Shown one piece after another: positions 1 through 10,019 of a stretch of DNA of 64,000 nucleotides. The notes beneath the pieces are model-generated. The model was not told the DNA's origin and ran no database searches. It was given only the letters and a program-made list of their open reading frames with translations. Source of the stretch: Pseudomonas sp. (GTDB lineage Bacteria > Pseudomonadota > Gammaproteobacteria > Pseudomonadales > Pseudomonadaceae); the NCBI GenBank assembly GCA_030603065.1, contig JAUVYN010000003.1:1-64000 (forward strand). Reading direction: 5' to 3'. A program made the position numbers and the translations under genes. Position 1 is the stretch's first letter. Each line of letters begins with the position of its first letter.

Positions 1-239
1 TGCATGAGCAGGGCCGGGTCGAATACGTCGCAGTGACCGACAGCGAAGCGCTGGAGGCCTTCCAGCTGTGCTGCCGCAAGGAAGGCATCATCCCGGCGCT
101 GGAGACCGCCCATGCACTGGCCGAGGTCAGCCGTCGGGCACCCGGCCTGCCGCGTGACCACCTGATGGTCGTCTGCCTGTCCGGGCGTGGTGACAAGGAC
201 ATGCCCACCGTTCTGCAACATCTTGGAGACCTCGCATGA
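1..239 (+). CDS. trpB: Tryptophan synthase beta chain, C-terminal fragment
   Basis: This is the last 78 codons of TrpB; the gene begins before the window. TrpB is the PLP enzyme that joins indole and serine to make tryptophan in the cytoplasmic alpha2beta2 complex. The visible tail contains the family's conserved ending, with HALAEVSR and the glycine-rich SGRGDKD that in the family contacts the PLP phosphate and the C-terminal helix. The reading frame runs without interruption from base 3 to a TGA at 237-239. The stop overlaps the trpA start (ATGA), which indicates translational coupling of the two subunits. Identity rests on this tail together with trpA directly behind it. Confidence 0.95.
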   Translation, partial: HEQGRVEYVAVTDSEALEAFQLCCRKEGIIPALETAHALAEVSRRAPGLPRDHLMVVCLSGRGDKDMPTVLQHLGDLA

Positions 240-1069
240 GCAGCCGACTGGATACTCGTTTCGCCGAACTCCGCGCCGTCGACCGCGCGGCGCTGGTCAC
301 CTACCTCTGTGCCGGCGATCCTGATTTCGAGGCCAGCCTCGCCATGCTCCGGGGCCTGCCCGCCGCCGGTGCGGACGTCATCGAGCTCGGCATGCCCTTC
401 AGCGATCCCATGGCCGATGGGCCTAGCATTCAGGCGGCCGCACTGCGTGCGCTGCAGGGCGGCCAGACCCAGCGGCGCACGCTGGAGATGGTCCGGCTGT
501 TCCGCCAGACCGACCAGAGGACGCCGCTGGTGTTGATGGGCTACTACAATCCGATCTACCGCTACGGTCCCGACGCCTTCATGCGTGACGCCGCGGAGGC
601 GGGCGTGGATGGATTACTGATCGTCGATCTGCCGGCCGAGCATGATGCCGAACTCGGCCCCTTGGCCCGCGACGCCGGCCTGGCGATGATCCGCATGGCT
701 ACCCCAACCACCGATGCCAGACGCCTGCCGGCGGTGCTGGACCAGGCGCGCGGCTTTCTCTACTACGTCTCGTTGAATGGCGTGACCGGTGTCGGTCAGG
801 CCGATGATCAGGTGGTGGGCGAAGCGTTGCAGCGCATCCGTACCCGGACCGATCTGCCGCTGTGCGTGGGCTTCGGCGTGCGCACACCGGAACAGGCGGC
901 GCGGTTTGCCAGGGTGGCCGAGGGCGTGGTGGTGGGCTCGGCGCTGGTCGACGTCATCGCCAGTGCAACGAGCGCCGATGCCGCAGTTGATGGCGTGCTG
1001 GGGCGGGTGCGGGACCTGTCTGCCGCGGTCAGGAGCGCCAGACAGGAGTCGCTCAGCGCAGCGCCTTGA
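236..1069 (+). CDS. trpA: Tryptophan synthase alpha chain
   Basis: TrpA cleaves indole-3-glycerol phosphate to indole and glyceraldehyde-3-phosphate and channels indole to TrpB. The 277-residue TIM barrel has family-typical length. The catalytic acids are visible: Glu50 in [10 protein letters not shown] and Asp61 in DPMADGP, matching Glu49 and Asp60 of the E. coli enzyme. The phosphate-binding glycine segments (GFGVRTPEQ and VVGSALV) follow near residues 213 and 234. The ATG overlaps the trpB stop by 4 nt. The 3' end overlaps the convergent aroE by 17 bp, so there is no room for an independent terminator between them. Confidence 0.98.
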   Translation: MSSRLDTRFAELRAVDRAALVTYLCAGDPDFEASLAMLRGLPAAGADVIELGMPFSDPMADGPSIQAAALRALQGGQTQRRTLEMVRLFRQTDQRTPLVLMGYYNPIYRYGPDAFMRDAAEAGVDGLLIVDLPAEHDAELGPLARDAGLAMIRMATPTTDARRLPAVLDQARGFLYYVSLNGVTGVGQADDQVVGEALQRIRTRTDLPLCVGFGVRTPEQAARFARVAEGVVVGSALVDVIASATSADAAVDGVLGRVRDLSAAVRSARQESLSAAP

Positions 1070-1858
1070 GCACCGGCGCGGTATCCGGCCGCACGCCGCG
1101 CCAGAGCAGGAAGGCTTCCGCCGCCTGCTCCACGAGCATCCCGAGACCGTCGATGCAGTGCGCCGCCCCCTGCTCCGCCGCCCAGCGGTTGAAGGCGGTC
1201 GGCTCGCTGGCATACATCATGTCGTAGCACCAGGTATGACCTGGGCGAATCAGCGAAGGATTGATCCCCGGCAGCTTGCCGCCGAGGCTGGCCGAGGTGG
1301 CATTGATGATGAGATCCACCGGTTCTTCGATCCACTCCATCCCGGCAGCGCTGATAGGCCCCTGATCACCAAACAGGGTAGCCAGCTCCTCGGCCTTGGA
1401 CACCGTACGATTGACCACACAGAGCTGCGCCGGCTGAGCCGCAAGCAGCGGCTGAATGACACCCCGTGCCGCGCCACCGGCGCCTACCAGCAGTATGCGT
1501 AGGCCAGCCAGAGCCAGCCCGGCATTGACCGAGATATCCCGAACCAGCCCCTTGCCATCGGTATTGTCACCATACAGAGTGCCATCTGCGCGCCGTGCGA
1601 TGGTATTGACTGCACCAGCGCGCTCCGCCGCGGCACTGCGCTCGTCGACCAGCGCCCAGGCCTGCTCCTTGAAGGGCACCGTCACGTTGACTCCCAGGCC
1701 GTCTTGCAGGAAATCTCGCGTGGTCTCGGCGAAGCCGTCCAGCGGCGCTTCCAGTCGCTCATAGGCCAGCCGCTGGCCAGTCTGCTCGGCGAACATGCCG
1801 TGGATGAGCGGCGACTTGCTGTGGCTGATCGGGTTACCGACGACGGCGTAACGGTCCA

Positions 1859-1859
<1 letters not shown>
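1053..1859 (-). CDS. aroE: Shikimate dehydrogenase (NADP+)
   Basis: AroE reduces 3-dehydroshikimate to shikimate with NADPH, step 4 of chorismate synthesis in the cytoplasm. The 268 residues start with the substrate-binding segment NPISHSKSP. The catalytic pair is visible as Lys64 in NVTVPFKE and Asp101 in GDNTDGKG. A dinucleotide-binding GAGGAARG loop lies near residue 127, followed by [10 protein letters not shown], the NADP-phosphate-binding stretch. Its ATG shares one base with the hemF stop (TGATG), so the two are translationally coupled. It is the last gene of the minus-strand run LysM-dprA-tsaC-hemF-aroE, as in P. aeruginosa. Confidence 0.98.
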
Positions 1860-2800
<941 letters not shown>

Positions 2801-3358
2801 TCAGGCGGGGCGAATGATTCGGTCGGTTCTCAGATCACGGATGATACTCGGATTGCGCTGGCCACCCAGGGGGCCGTTGACGACGTCGTCCAGCTCGCCG
2901 CCGAAATACTGCTCGATGCGCAGGCGCGAACGGGCAGGGGGACGCCCCCCCGGATTGGCCGAAGTGGAAACCAGCGGCCCGCTCACCGCACAGAGCTGGC
3001 GGACCAGTGGGTGGGTAGTGACACGCAGGGCTACGGTATCGTGCTCTCCGGTGATCCAGGCCGGCAGTCGATCCTGATGCGGTACCAGCCAGGTATTGGG
3101 GCCGGGCCAGGACAGACGCAGCTTGGCCAGTTGCCCTTCCGGTAGATCCCAGAGCAAAAAGTCGAACTGCTCGATGTCTCCGGCAATCAGGATCAGGCCT
3201 TTGCGTACCGGACGCTGTTTGAGCATCAGCAAACGCTCTACCGCCTCGGCCTTCCAGGGGTTGCAGCCAAGACCCCACACTGCCTCGGTCGGATAGGCGA
3301 TAACCCCACCCGCCCGGAGAACCCGGTCCACCTGTCTGATGCGCCACGCTGCCAGCAT
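2801..3358 (-). CDS. tsaC: Threonylcarbamoyl-AMP synthase
   Basis: TsaC makes threonylcarbamoyl-AMP from threonine, bicarbonate and ATP, the first step of the universal t6A37 tRNA modification. The SUA5/YciO/YrdC fold is recognisable by [16 protein letters not shown] near the N-terminus, [21 protein letters not shown] and [13 protein letters not shown] chose the ATG at 3358, giving 185 residues as in P. aeruginosa, because GAGG sits 9 nt upstream of it. A GTG two codons earlier (3364) is only 3 nt from the same Shine-Dalgarno sequence. It lies between dprA and hemF in the same minus-strand run. TrmO, encoded at 49.2-49.9 kb, acts later in the same modification pathway. Confidence 0.96.
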   Translation of the reverse strand: MLAAWRIRQVDRVLRAGGVIAYPTEAVWGLGCNPWKAEAVERLLMLKQRPVRKGLILIAGDIEQFDFLLWDLPEGQLAKLRLSWPGPNTWLVPHQDRLPAWITGEHDTVALRVTTHPLVRQLCAVSGPLVSTSANPGGRPPARSRLRIEQYFGGELDDVVNGPLGGQRNPSIIRDLRTDRIIRPA

Positions 3359-3414
3359 ACCCACCTACCTCGTTAGTTGAAGTGCGGCGACATTAGCCGA
3401 GCAGACTGCGCCGC

Positions 3415-4530
3415 TCAAGACTGCAATCGTGAATATCCGTGTGCAGTATGCTGTACCCGACCATCCAGCTCCCAGTCCAGCAGCAACTGCAGTACCTCGT
3501 GGATTGCCACCCCGCTGTGTACTGACAGCCAGTCAGCCGAAACCGCTTCGAAACCCAGCGACCGCCATAGCGGATGTTGCGGCTCGGCTTCGGTATCGGC
3601 TTCGGCCGCTGGCGCCAGCGCGGCCCTCAGCGGAATCCTCAGTACGTCGAGCACATCCTGCACGGTTTCTACCAGCGTAGCACCTTCACGCAGTAGACGG
3701 TGGCAGCCCCGAGCCTGCGGATTATGGATTGATCCAGGCATGGCGAAAACCTCACGGTTCTGCTCCAGCGCCAGCCGCGCGGTGATCAGCGAACCACTAT
3801 TGAGGCTAGCCTCGACGACCAGGGTGCCCAGACTCAGCCCACTGATGATTCTGTTGCGCTGGGGAAACTGTCCTGGCTGGGGGCCGAGCCACGGGGCAAA
3901 CTCCGACACCAACGCCCCACCAGCATCGACTATGGAGTCGGCGAGCTTTAGATGGCGCCGGGGATAACAACGATCCAGCCCCGTGCCCCAAACAGCGATC
4001 GTTTGACCCTGGACGTCCAGTACGCCCTGATGGCAGGCAGCATCGATACCCAGCGCCATCCCGCTGGTCACAGTAAGACCCCGCTCGGTGAAGCTGCGGG
4101 CAAATGCACGTGCCGTAGCTGCGCCGTGCGGGCCAGGATGGCGAGTCCCGACCATGCCTATCTGTGGATCACCAAGGATCCGGACATTTCCCCGTACGAA
4201 AAGCACCAGCGGAGGATCACTGATTTCTCGAAGCAGAGCAGGGTAAGCGGAATCTTCCTGCACCAGCAGCTGACAACCTGGCTGCTCGGCCCAGGTCATC
4301 GCACGCTCCATTTTCTGCTGCAGCTCGGCATCACCCTGCTGAGCACGCTGGATGCTTTCGAGCAGACGCTTGTTGAGACCTAACCGCTTCAGTGTCAGCA
4401 GGTCGGTGGAAAGGGCATCGACAGAACAGGGAAAAAAATCGGACAGACGGCGAAACGAGCTCGGGCCAAGCCCGTCGAGCATCGACAACATCAACCAGGC
4501 CTGCCGCGAATCGGACAGGTGGGTAGACAT
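3415..4530 (-). CDS. dprA: DNA-processing protein DprA (Smf)
   Basis: DprA binds incoming single-stranded DNA during transformation and loads RecA on it; it is present in most bacteria. The 371 residues hold an N-terminal helical region, a Rossmann fold with VGTRHPGPHGAATAR and TSGMALGIDAACHQG, SEFAPWLGPQPGQFPQRNRIISGL, and a C-terminal winged-helix-like region. The reading frame is open for 20 more codons upstream, but I set the start at MSTHLSDSR (4530). There an AAGGA motif precedes the ATG, and the upstream part would run through the terminator-like hairpin at 4557-4582. It follows the LysM gene and precedes tsaC. Confidence 0.95.
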   Translation of the reverse strand: MSTHLSDSRQAWLMLSMLDGLGPSSFRRLSDFFPCSVDALSTDLLTLKRLGLNKRLLESIQRAQQGDAELQQKMERAMTWAEQPGCQLLVQEDSAYPALLREISDPPLVLFVRGNVRILGDPQIGMVGTRHPGPHGAATARAFARSFTERGLTVTSGMALGIDAACHQGVLDVQGQTIAVWGTGLDRCYPRRHLKLADSIVDAGGALVSEFAPWLGPQPGQFPQRNRIISGLSLGTLVVEASLNSGSLITARLALEQNREVFAMPGSIHNPQARGCHRLLREGATLVETVQDVLDVLRIPLRAALAPAAEADTEAEPQHPLWRSLGFEAVSADWLSVHSGVAIHEVLQLLLDWELDGRVQHTAHGYSRLQS

Positions 4531-4556
4531 GAAAATCCTTGGATGAAGGAGGGGGA

Positions 4557-4582
4557 ACACCGCCCCCGCTAAGGGGCGGTGT
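4557..4582 (-). terminator. Hairpin between the LysM gene and dprA
   Basis: There is a perfect 10-bp inverted repeat, ACACCGCCCC and GGGGCGGTGT, with a 6-nt loop, starting 8 bp after the stop of the LysM gene on the minus strand. There is no strong T run after it, so it may be a partial terminator or a stability element that lowers dprA expression relative to the LysM gene. Confidence 0.6.
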
Positions 4583-4589
4583 CGAAACA

Positions 4590-5615
4590 TCAGGGATTGC
4601 GAACCTTGTCCATGATTGCCAGCTGACGGCTGGCATTGAGCACGATGCCATAGCTGAGGCGGTCATAAACGCGGAACACCATCAGCATACCGGCACGCTC
4701 ATCGGGCAGGCGAACCTGCTGATTCTGGATACGGTCACGCACGAGTTCGCCGGTCTTGTAGATCGCCAGCACGTTACCTTCACGCAGGCCGTCACTCGCT
4801 CCCTTGTTGAGCACGACGACGTTATACAGGCCGATCTGGGTAACGCCGCCCGGTACATCGAGAATCAGGCCATCGATCTTCTGATCCGGGTCGCTGGGGA
4901 AGAAGGTCGAAGCGACCGCACGCTCTTCGGTGGTCATTAGACGATCACCGATGCGCACTTCCTGATGACTACGCGAGACCTGCAACGTGGTGATATCCCG
5001 CTCGGTGCTCAGCACTGCGGCATTGCCAATGTCCTGAGCATGAATTCCAAGAAACTCGCCGCTGACCGGGTCGGTGTAGGTAGCACCACGACGGTAGATG
5101 CCGTAGGCCGGAATACCCTCTTCCACTTCGCCGCGGGCGTAGATACGGTTGCCGGCGCCCGCTACCACGCTTTCCGCCTCGCCACCGATAACGTAGGGGG
5201 CACGCTCCAGCTGGTCCGCGTTGTCCAGAATCCGACCAGCGCGCAGGAAAGCATTGATGGCTTCGAGGGGGATCGTCGGAATCGCTTCTGCCACCGGACG
5301 CGAACGCACCGTCGGTGACAGTACGATGGTGCCGCCCGAGCCACGATTGACCGTAAGGCGCGGCTGCCCATCGATGTATACCAGCGAAATGATATCGCCG
5401 GGATAGATCAGATGCGGATTATTGATCTGGGGATTGGCATGCCAGATCTCCGGCCATTTCCATGGCTGACTGAGAAAACGTCCCGATATGTCCCACAACG
5501 TATCGCCTTTGACGACGGTGTACGACTGCGGATGTCCTTCCCTGAATACCGACTCCTGCGCATGGGCCAAAAGGCCCGTCGCCAGCAACAGGAGGCCGAG
5601 TAATGTTTTCCTCAT
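4590..5615 (-). CDS. Secreted LysM-domain protein
   Basis: This is an exported peptidoglycan-binding protein of the family encoded next to dprA and def in pseudomonads (PA0020 in P. aeruginosa); its precise role is not established. Residues 1-19 form a clear signal peptide ending in LLAHAQ. A single LysM domain follows at about residues 31-80, recognisable by YTVVKGDTLWDISGRF, WPEIWHANPQINNPHLIYPGD and ISLVYIDG. The remaining 260 residues are a soluble region with repeated beta-rich segments and no catalytic motif that I recognise. Length is 341 residues. A TATAAT box lies at 5636-5631 just upstream on the minus strand. It leads the operon toward dprA. Confidence 0.9.
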   Translation of the reverse strand: MRKTLLGLLLLATGLLAHAQESVFREGHPQSYTVVKGDTLWDISGRFLSQPWKWPEIWHANPQINNPHLIYPGDIISLVYIDGQPRLTVNRGSGGTIVLSPTVRSRPVAEAIPTIPLEAINAFLRAGRILDNADQLERAPYVIGGEAESVVAGAGNRIYARGEVEEGIPAYGIYRRGATYTDPVSGEFLGIHAQDIGNAAVLSTERDITTLQVSRSHQEVRIGDRLMTTEERAVASTFFPSDPDQKIDGLILDVPGGVTQIGLYNVVVLNKGASDGLREGNVLAIYKTGELVRDRIQNQQVRLPDERAGMLMVFRVYDRLSYGIVLNASRQLAIMDKVRNP

Positions 5616-5630
5616 GACACGAATCCCTTT

Positions 5631-5636
5631 ATTATA
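5631..5636 (-). promoter_or_regulatory. -10 box (TATAAT) for the LysM-dprA operon
   Basis: A perfect TATAAT is read on the minus strand 15 bp upstream of the LysM gene start. No good -35 element lies at 16-18 bp, so this is a tentative sigma-70 promoter with a very short leader. Confidence 0.4.
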
Positions 5637-5761
5637 TAGGCCAGCACCCCGGATCTGAGCACATGCTCCGTGCGACAGGAGCCAGACCCGCTTATATCCA
5701 AGCTGCCGATCATCTTAGCAGCACAACTTATTTGTGTTCTACAAAAGCATCACAAACTGAC

Positions 5762-6274
5762 ATGGCCATATTAAATATTTTAGAGTTTCCCGACCCGCGG
5801 CTACGCACCGTGGCCAAACCGGTGGCCGAAGTGGACGCGCGCATTCGGCAACTGGTCGACGATATGTTCGAGACCATGTACGCCGCGCCCGGCATCGGAC
5901 TCGCCGCCAGCCAGGTCAACGTGCATGAACGCGTTGTGGTGATCGACCTGTCCGAGGACAGGAGCGAACCGCTGGTGTTCATCAATCCGGAGCTCGAGCC
6001 ACTGACCGAAGATCTTGAAGAGATGCAGGAAGGCTGCCTGTCGGTTCCCGGCTTCTACGAAACCGTGACCCGCCCCGAGCGTGTCCGGGTCAAGGCACTG
6101 GACCGCGATGGCAAACCCTTCGAGCGCGTCTGTGAGGGCCTGCTCGCGGTGTGCATTCAGCATGAATGCGACCATCTCAACGGCAAGCTGTTCGTGGACT
6201 ATCTGTCCAATCTCAAGCGCGACCGGATCCGCAAGAAGCTAGAGAAACAGCACAAGCAACAGGCCAACGCCTGA
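5762..6274 (+). CDS. def: Peptide deformylase
   Basis: Def removes the formyl group from N-terminal methionine of new proteins, using a Fe2+ or Zn2+ ion. All three family motifs are present: GIGLAASQV near residue 43, EGCLSVPG near 90 (Cys is a metal ligand), and HECDHLNG near 133 (HExxH with two His ligands and the catalytic Glu). The frame is open from 5663 but the family start is [14 protein letters not shown] at 5762, giving 170 residues. It is transcribed divergently from the LysM gene and is followed by a strong hairpin and then by fmt, whose product adds the formyl group that Def removes. Confidence 0.98.
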   Translation: MAILNILEFPDPRLRTVAKPVAEVDARIRQLVDDMFETMYAAPGIGLAASQVNVHERVVVIDLSEDRSEPLVFINPELEPLTEDLEEMQEGCLSVPGFYETVTRPERVRVKALDRDGKPFERVCEGLLAVCIQHECDHLNGKLFVDYLSNLKRDRIRKKLEKQHKQQANA

Positions 6275-6288
6275 CCGACGACAGTCTC

Positions 6289-6314
6289 AAGGCTTGCTTC
6301 GGCAAGCCTTTTTC
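6289..6314 (+). terminator. Intrinsic terminator between def and fmt
   Basis: A perfect 9-bp stem AAGGCTTGC/GCAAGCCTT closes a TTCG tetraloop and is followed directly by TTTTTC. This is a textbook rho-independent terminator, yet the fmt start codon is only 13 bp beyond it, so it can also act as an attenuator for fmt-rsmB-trkA-trkH. Confidence 0.85.
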
Positions 6315-6326
6315 TTACGGATGTCC

Positions 6327-7280
6327 ATGGATATCTCAGCGCTTCGCATAGTGTTTGCCGGAACCCCGGACTTTGCAGCAGCCCACCTGCAGGCCCTGCT
6401 CGACGCAGGGGTAACGCCGGTGGCAGTTTACACCCAGCCCGATCGCCCCGCCGGACGTGGCCAGAAGCTCGCCGCCAGTCCGGTCAAACAACTGGCCCTC
6501 GCCCATGGCCTGCCGATACACCAGCCCATCACCTTGCGTGACGCCGACGCCCAGGCCGAGCTCGCTGCGCTCGAACCCGACCTGATGGTGGTGGTCGCCT
6601 ACGGGCTGATCCTGCCGCAGGCAGTGCTGGACATTCCGCGACTCGGCTGCATCAACAGCCACGCTTCGCTGCTGCCGCGCTGGCGTGGCGCGGCTCCGAT
6701 CCAGCGCGCCATCGAAGCTGGCGACAGCGAAACCGGCGTAACCGTAATGCAGATGGAGGCGGGGCTGGACACCGGCCCGATGCTGCTCAAGGTCAGTACA
6801 CCGATTTGTCCGGACGATACTGGCGGCAGTCTGCATGATCGTCTCGCCGAAATCGGTCCGACCGCAGTGCTCGAAGCCATCCGCGGACTGGCTGCCGGCG
6901 CGCTCTCCGGCGAGGTGCAGAATGACAGCCTGGCAACCTACGCGCACAAGCTCGACAAGCAGCACGCCCGTATCGATTGGCAACGCCCTGCGAAAGAGCT
7001 GGAACGCATGATCCGAGCCTTTTCACCCTGGCCTGTGGCCCATGCTGCGCTGGACGGCAAACCGCTGAAGATCTGGGCGGCGCAAGTCGAACCTGGCACG
7101 GGCGAACCCGGCTCGATTCTCGACTGCAGCAGGCAGGGCGTACTGGTCGCCTGTGGTGACGGTGCCCTCCGCCTGACGCGCCTGCAACTGCCCGGCGGCA
7201 AGCCGCTCGATTTCGCCGACCTGTTCAATTCTCGCCGCGAGCAGTTCGCCCCTGGCCAGTCACTGGAAAACGGCCTGTGA
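6327..7280 (+). CDS. fmt: Methionyl-tRNA formyltransferase
   Basis: Fmt formylates initiator Met-tRNA with 10-formyltetrahydrofolate. The 317-residue protein has the N-terminal Rossmann domain starting [13 protein letters not shown], the signature [15 protein letters not shown] near residue 108 (with the conserved Asn-His-Asp catalytic set characteristic of the family), [11 protein letters not shown], and a C-terminal OB-fold tRNA-binding domain. I use the ATG at 6327 (MDISALRI); an in-frame ATG at 6321 is two codons upstream. The gene overlaps rsmB by 4 nt (GTGA). No obvious promoter is visible between the def terminator and this gene. Confidence 0.97.
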   Translation: MDISALRIVFAGTPDFAAAHLQALLDAGVTPVAVYTQPDRPAGRGQKLAASPVKQLALAHGLPIHQPITLRDADAQAELAALEPDLMVVVAYGLILPQAVLDIPRLGCINSHASLLPRWRGAAPIQRAIEAGDSETGVTVMQMEAGLDTGPMLLKVSTPICPDDTGGSLHDRLAEIGPTAVLEAIRGLAAGALSGEVQNDSLATYAHKLDKQHARIDWQRPAKELERMIRAFSPWPVAHAALDGKPLKIWAAQVEPGTGEPGSILDCSRQGVLVACGDGALRLTRLQLPGGKPLDFADLFNSRREQFAPGQSLENGL

Positions 7281-8623
7281 ACCCCCGCGTGGCCGCCGCC
7301 AATGCCCTCGCCCTGGTGATGGCCGGCAAGGCCTCGCTGGCTGGCAGCCTGCCAGCCCAGCTCAGACAGGTTGCGCCGCGGGATCAGGCACTGACACGGG
7401 AGCTGGCACTGGGTACCGCCCGCTGGTTCCACCGCCTGGATGGACTGGCCGGGGCTCTGCTGGAAAAGCCGCTGAAGGCTGCCGACAGGGATCTGCATGC
7501 CCTGCTGCTGATCGGCCTCTACCAGCTGCTTTACACCCGCATGCCACCTCACGCCGCCATCGACGAAACCGTCAGCGCAACCAGAACCTTCAGGAAACCC
7601 TGGGCCCGGGGTCTGCTCAACGCAGTGCTGCGACGCGCCCAGCGTGAGGGTGGAGAGCTGCTTGAAGGCCTTGCCCGCGACCCGGTGGTGCGCCTGTCCC
7701 ACCCGCGCTGGTTGCAGAAGCTGCTCAAGGCCGAGTGGCCGGAACACTGGGAATCCATCTGCCAGGCCAACAACCTGCATCCTCCGATGACCCTGCGCGT
7801 GAATCTTGCCCGGCAGAGTCGCGAGCACTACCTTGAATTACTCCGCGAAGCGGGCATGGCGGCCGACCCCACACCCTTCAGCGCAGCCGGGATCACCCTG
7901 CGGGAAGCCTGTGACGTGTCCCGCCTGCCTGGCTTTGCCGAGGGCTGGGTCAGTGTCCAGGACGAGGCAGCCCAACTGGCCGCAGAACTGCTCGAACTCA
8001 AGCCCGGACAGCGGGTGCTGGATGCTTGCTGCGCACCGGGCGGCAAGACCTGCCACATCCTCGAACTCGAACCTGCGCTACAGCATCTGGTGGCGCTGGA
8101 TCTGGAGCCGGCACGTCTGGCGCGAACCAGAGAGAACCTCGATCGTCTTGGACTCGAAGCGGAGTTGATAGCTGCCGATGCTCGAGACACCGGGTTCTGG
8201 TGGGACGGGCAGGCCTTCGACCGCATCCTGCTGGATGCTCCCTGTTCGGCTACCGGGGTGATTCGCCGACATCCCGACATCAAGCTCACCCGGCAGCCGC
8301 AGGATATCGCTTCGCTGGCGACCCTGCAGGCCGAGCTGCTCGACCGGCTGTGGCCGCTGCTGGCAGTCGGCGGCGTGCTGGTCTATGCGACCTGTTCCGT
8401 GCTGCCGGAGGAAAATACCCGGGTGATCGAAGCCTTTCTGACCCGTACGCCAGGCGCACGACCGCTTGCCGTACCGGCGAACTATGGCGTACCCCAGCGC
8501 GAAGGCGTACAGCTACTGCCACAACCAGCCGGCAACGATGGCTTTTATCTGGCCAGACTGGTGAAGATTGCCGACACGCCCGACGGCGCGGGCTACACTG
8601 CTGCGGAGAAAGGGAGCGTCTGA
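7277..8623 (+). CDS. rsmB: 16S rRNA (cytosine967-C5)-methyltransferase
   Basis: RsmB methylates C967 of 16S rRNA with S-adenosylmethionine. It has an N-terminal NusB-like RNA-binding domain (about residues 1-140) and a SAM methyltransferase domain. The SAM loop [10 protein letters not shown] is near residue 252, [17 protein letters not shown] near 320 carries one active-site Cys, and [11 protein letters not shown] near 372 carries the catalytic TCS Cys. Length is 448 residues. It starts with GTG overlapping the fmt stop, and its own stop overlaps the trkA ATG by 1 nt (TGATG). These overlaps show tight translational coupling along the operon. Confidence 0.97.
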   Translation: MNPRVAAANALALVMAGKASLAGSLPAQLRQVAPRDQALTRELALGTARWFHRLDGLAGALLEKPLKAADRDLHALLLIGLYQLLYTRMPPHAAIDETVSATRTFRKPWARGLLNAVLRRAQREGGELLEGLARDPVVRLSHPRWLQKLLKAEWPEHWESICQANNLHPPMTLRVNLARQSREHYLELLREAGMAADPTPFSAAGITLREACDVSRLPGFAEGWVSVQDEAAQLAAELLELKPGQRVLDACCAPGGKTCHILELEPALQHLVALDLEPARLARTRENLDRLGLEAELIAADARDTGFWWDGQAFDRILLDAPCSATGVIRRHPDIKLTRQPQDIASLATLQAELLDRLWPLLAVGGVLVYATCSVLPEENTRVIEAFLTRTPGARPLAVPANYGVPQREGVQLLPQPAGNDGFYLARLVKIADTPDGAGYTAAEKGSV

Positions 8624-9996
8624 TGAAGATCATCATTCTGGGAGCGGGTCAGGTCGGCGGCAATCTGGCGGCGGAGCTGGCCAGCGAAGCCAACGATATT
8701 ACCGTGGTCGACACCGACGGTATTCGCTTGCGCGAGTTGGGCGACCGACTGGATATTCGTACCGTGTTCGGCCGCGGCTCCTTTCCCACCGTACTGCGCC
8801 AGGCCGGTGCCGACGACGCGGACATGCTGATCGCCGTGACCAGCAGCGACGAAACCAACATGATCGCCTGTCAGGTCGCCTACACACTGTTCCGGACACC
8901 TACCAAAATTGCCCGGATACGCGAATCCGCCTATCTCACTCGAGGCGGCCTTTTTCATAACGACGCCGTGCCGATCGATGTACTGATCAGTCCCGAACAG
9001 GCGGTAACTACCTATATCAAGCGACTGATAGAGCATCCCGGCGCCTTGCAGGTACTGGATTTCGCTGATGGCAAGGTGCAGCTGGTGGCCGTGCGCGCCT
9101 ACTATGGCGGGCCGCTGGTTGGTCAGGAGCTGCGTTTTCTGAAGCAGCACATGCCCGGAGTGGAGACCCGCGTCGCAGCTATCTTTCGCCGGGACCGGCC
9201 AATCATTCCCAAGGGTGATACGGTGATCGAAGCCGACGACGAAGTGTTCTTCGTCGCTGCGACTGCCGACATCCGGTCCGTGATGAGCGAACTGCGCAAA
9301 CTCGAACGCACCAGCAAGCGCATCCTGATCGCTGGCGGTGGCAACATAGGCGAGCGCCTTGCCGAAGCCATAGAGACCCGCTACCAGGTCAAGATCATCG
9401 AGAAGAACAAGGCCCGGGCCGATCACCTGGCGCAGAATCTCGACCGCACCGTGGTACTTCACGGTAGCGCCTCCGACCGCGAGCTGCTGGTCGAAGAAAA
9501 TATCGGCGAGGTCGATATCTTCTGTGCCGTGACCAACGATGACGAGGCGAACATCATGTCGTCCATGCTTGCCAAGCGACTGGGCGCGCGCAAGGTCATG
9601 GCCCTGATCAACAACCCCGCTTACGTGGACCTTGTCCAGGGCGGCCAGATCGACATTGCGATATCCCCGTCCCAGGCGACCATCGGAACACTGCTCACCC
9701 ACGTACGACGCGGTGACATCGTAAACGTATATTCACTGCGGCGGGGCGCCGCCGAGGCTATCGAAGCGATTGCCCACGGCGATCCGCGGTCATCCAAGGT
9801 AGTGGGCCGCGCAATTCGCGATATCGATCTGCCACCCGGCACCACCATCGGTGCAATCGTCCGAGAGGACAAGGTGCTCATCGCCCACGATTCCACGGTG
9901 ATCGAATCGGATGACCATGTGATCCTGTTCGTGGTCGACAAGAAGCACATTCGTGACGTCGAACGCCTGTTTCAGGTGGGGCTGACCTTTTTCTGA
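8623..9996 (+). CDS. trkA: Trk potassium uptake protein TrkA
   Basis: TrkA is the cytoplasmic NAD-binding gating subunit of the Trk K+ uptake system. The 457 residues contain two tandem RCK units. The first nucleotide-binding loop is [10 protein letters not shown] at residue 7, with VVDTD after the second strand. The second is [11 protein letters not shown] near residue 238, with IIEKN. Each is followed by a C-terminal RCK domain. The start is the ATG sharing one base with the rsmB stop. The channel subunit gene trkH follows 23 bp downstream, so the complete transporter is encoded here. Confidence 0.97.
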   Translation: MKIIILGAGQVGGNLAAELASEANDITVVDTDGIRLRELGDRLDIRTVFGRGSFPTVLRQAGADDADMLIAVTSSDETNMIACQVAYTLFRTPTKIARIRESAYLTRGGLFHNDAVPIDVLISPEQAVTTYIKRLIEHPGALQVLDFADGKVQLVAVRAYYGGPLVGQELRFLKQHMPGVETRVAAIFRRDRPIIPKGDTVIEADDEVFFVAATADIRSVMSELRKLERTSKRILIAGGGNIGERLAEAIETRYQVKIIEKNKARADHLAQNLDRTVVLHGSASDRELLVEENIGEVDIFCAVTNDDEANIMSSMLAKRLGARKVMALINNPAYVDLVQGGQIDIAISPSQATIGTLLTHVRRGDIVNVYSLRRGAAEAIEAIAHGDPRSSKVVGRAIRDIDLPPGTTIGAIVREDKVLIAHDSTVIESDDHVILFVVDKKHIRDVERLFQVGLTFF

Positions 9997-10019
9997 TGGC
10001 CAGGAGCTGAGCCAGACCC

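Noticed and set aside
8026..8622. Upstream extension of trkA by 199 codons
   Set aside because: It overlaps rsmB in another frame and the family start of TrkA is [13 protein letters not shown] at 8623.
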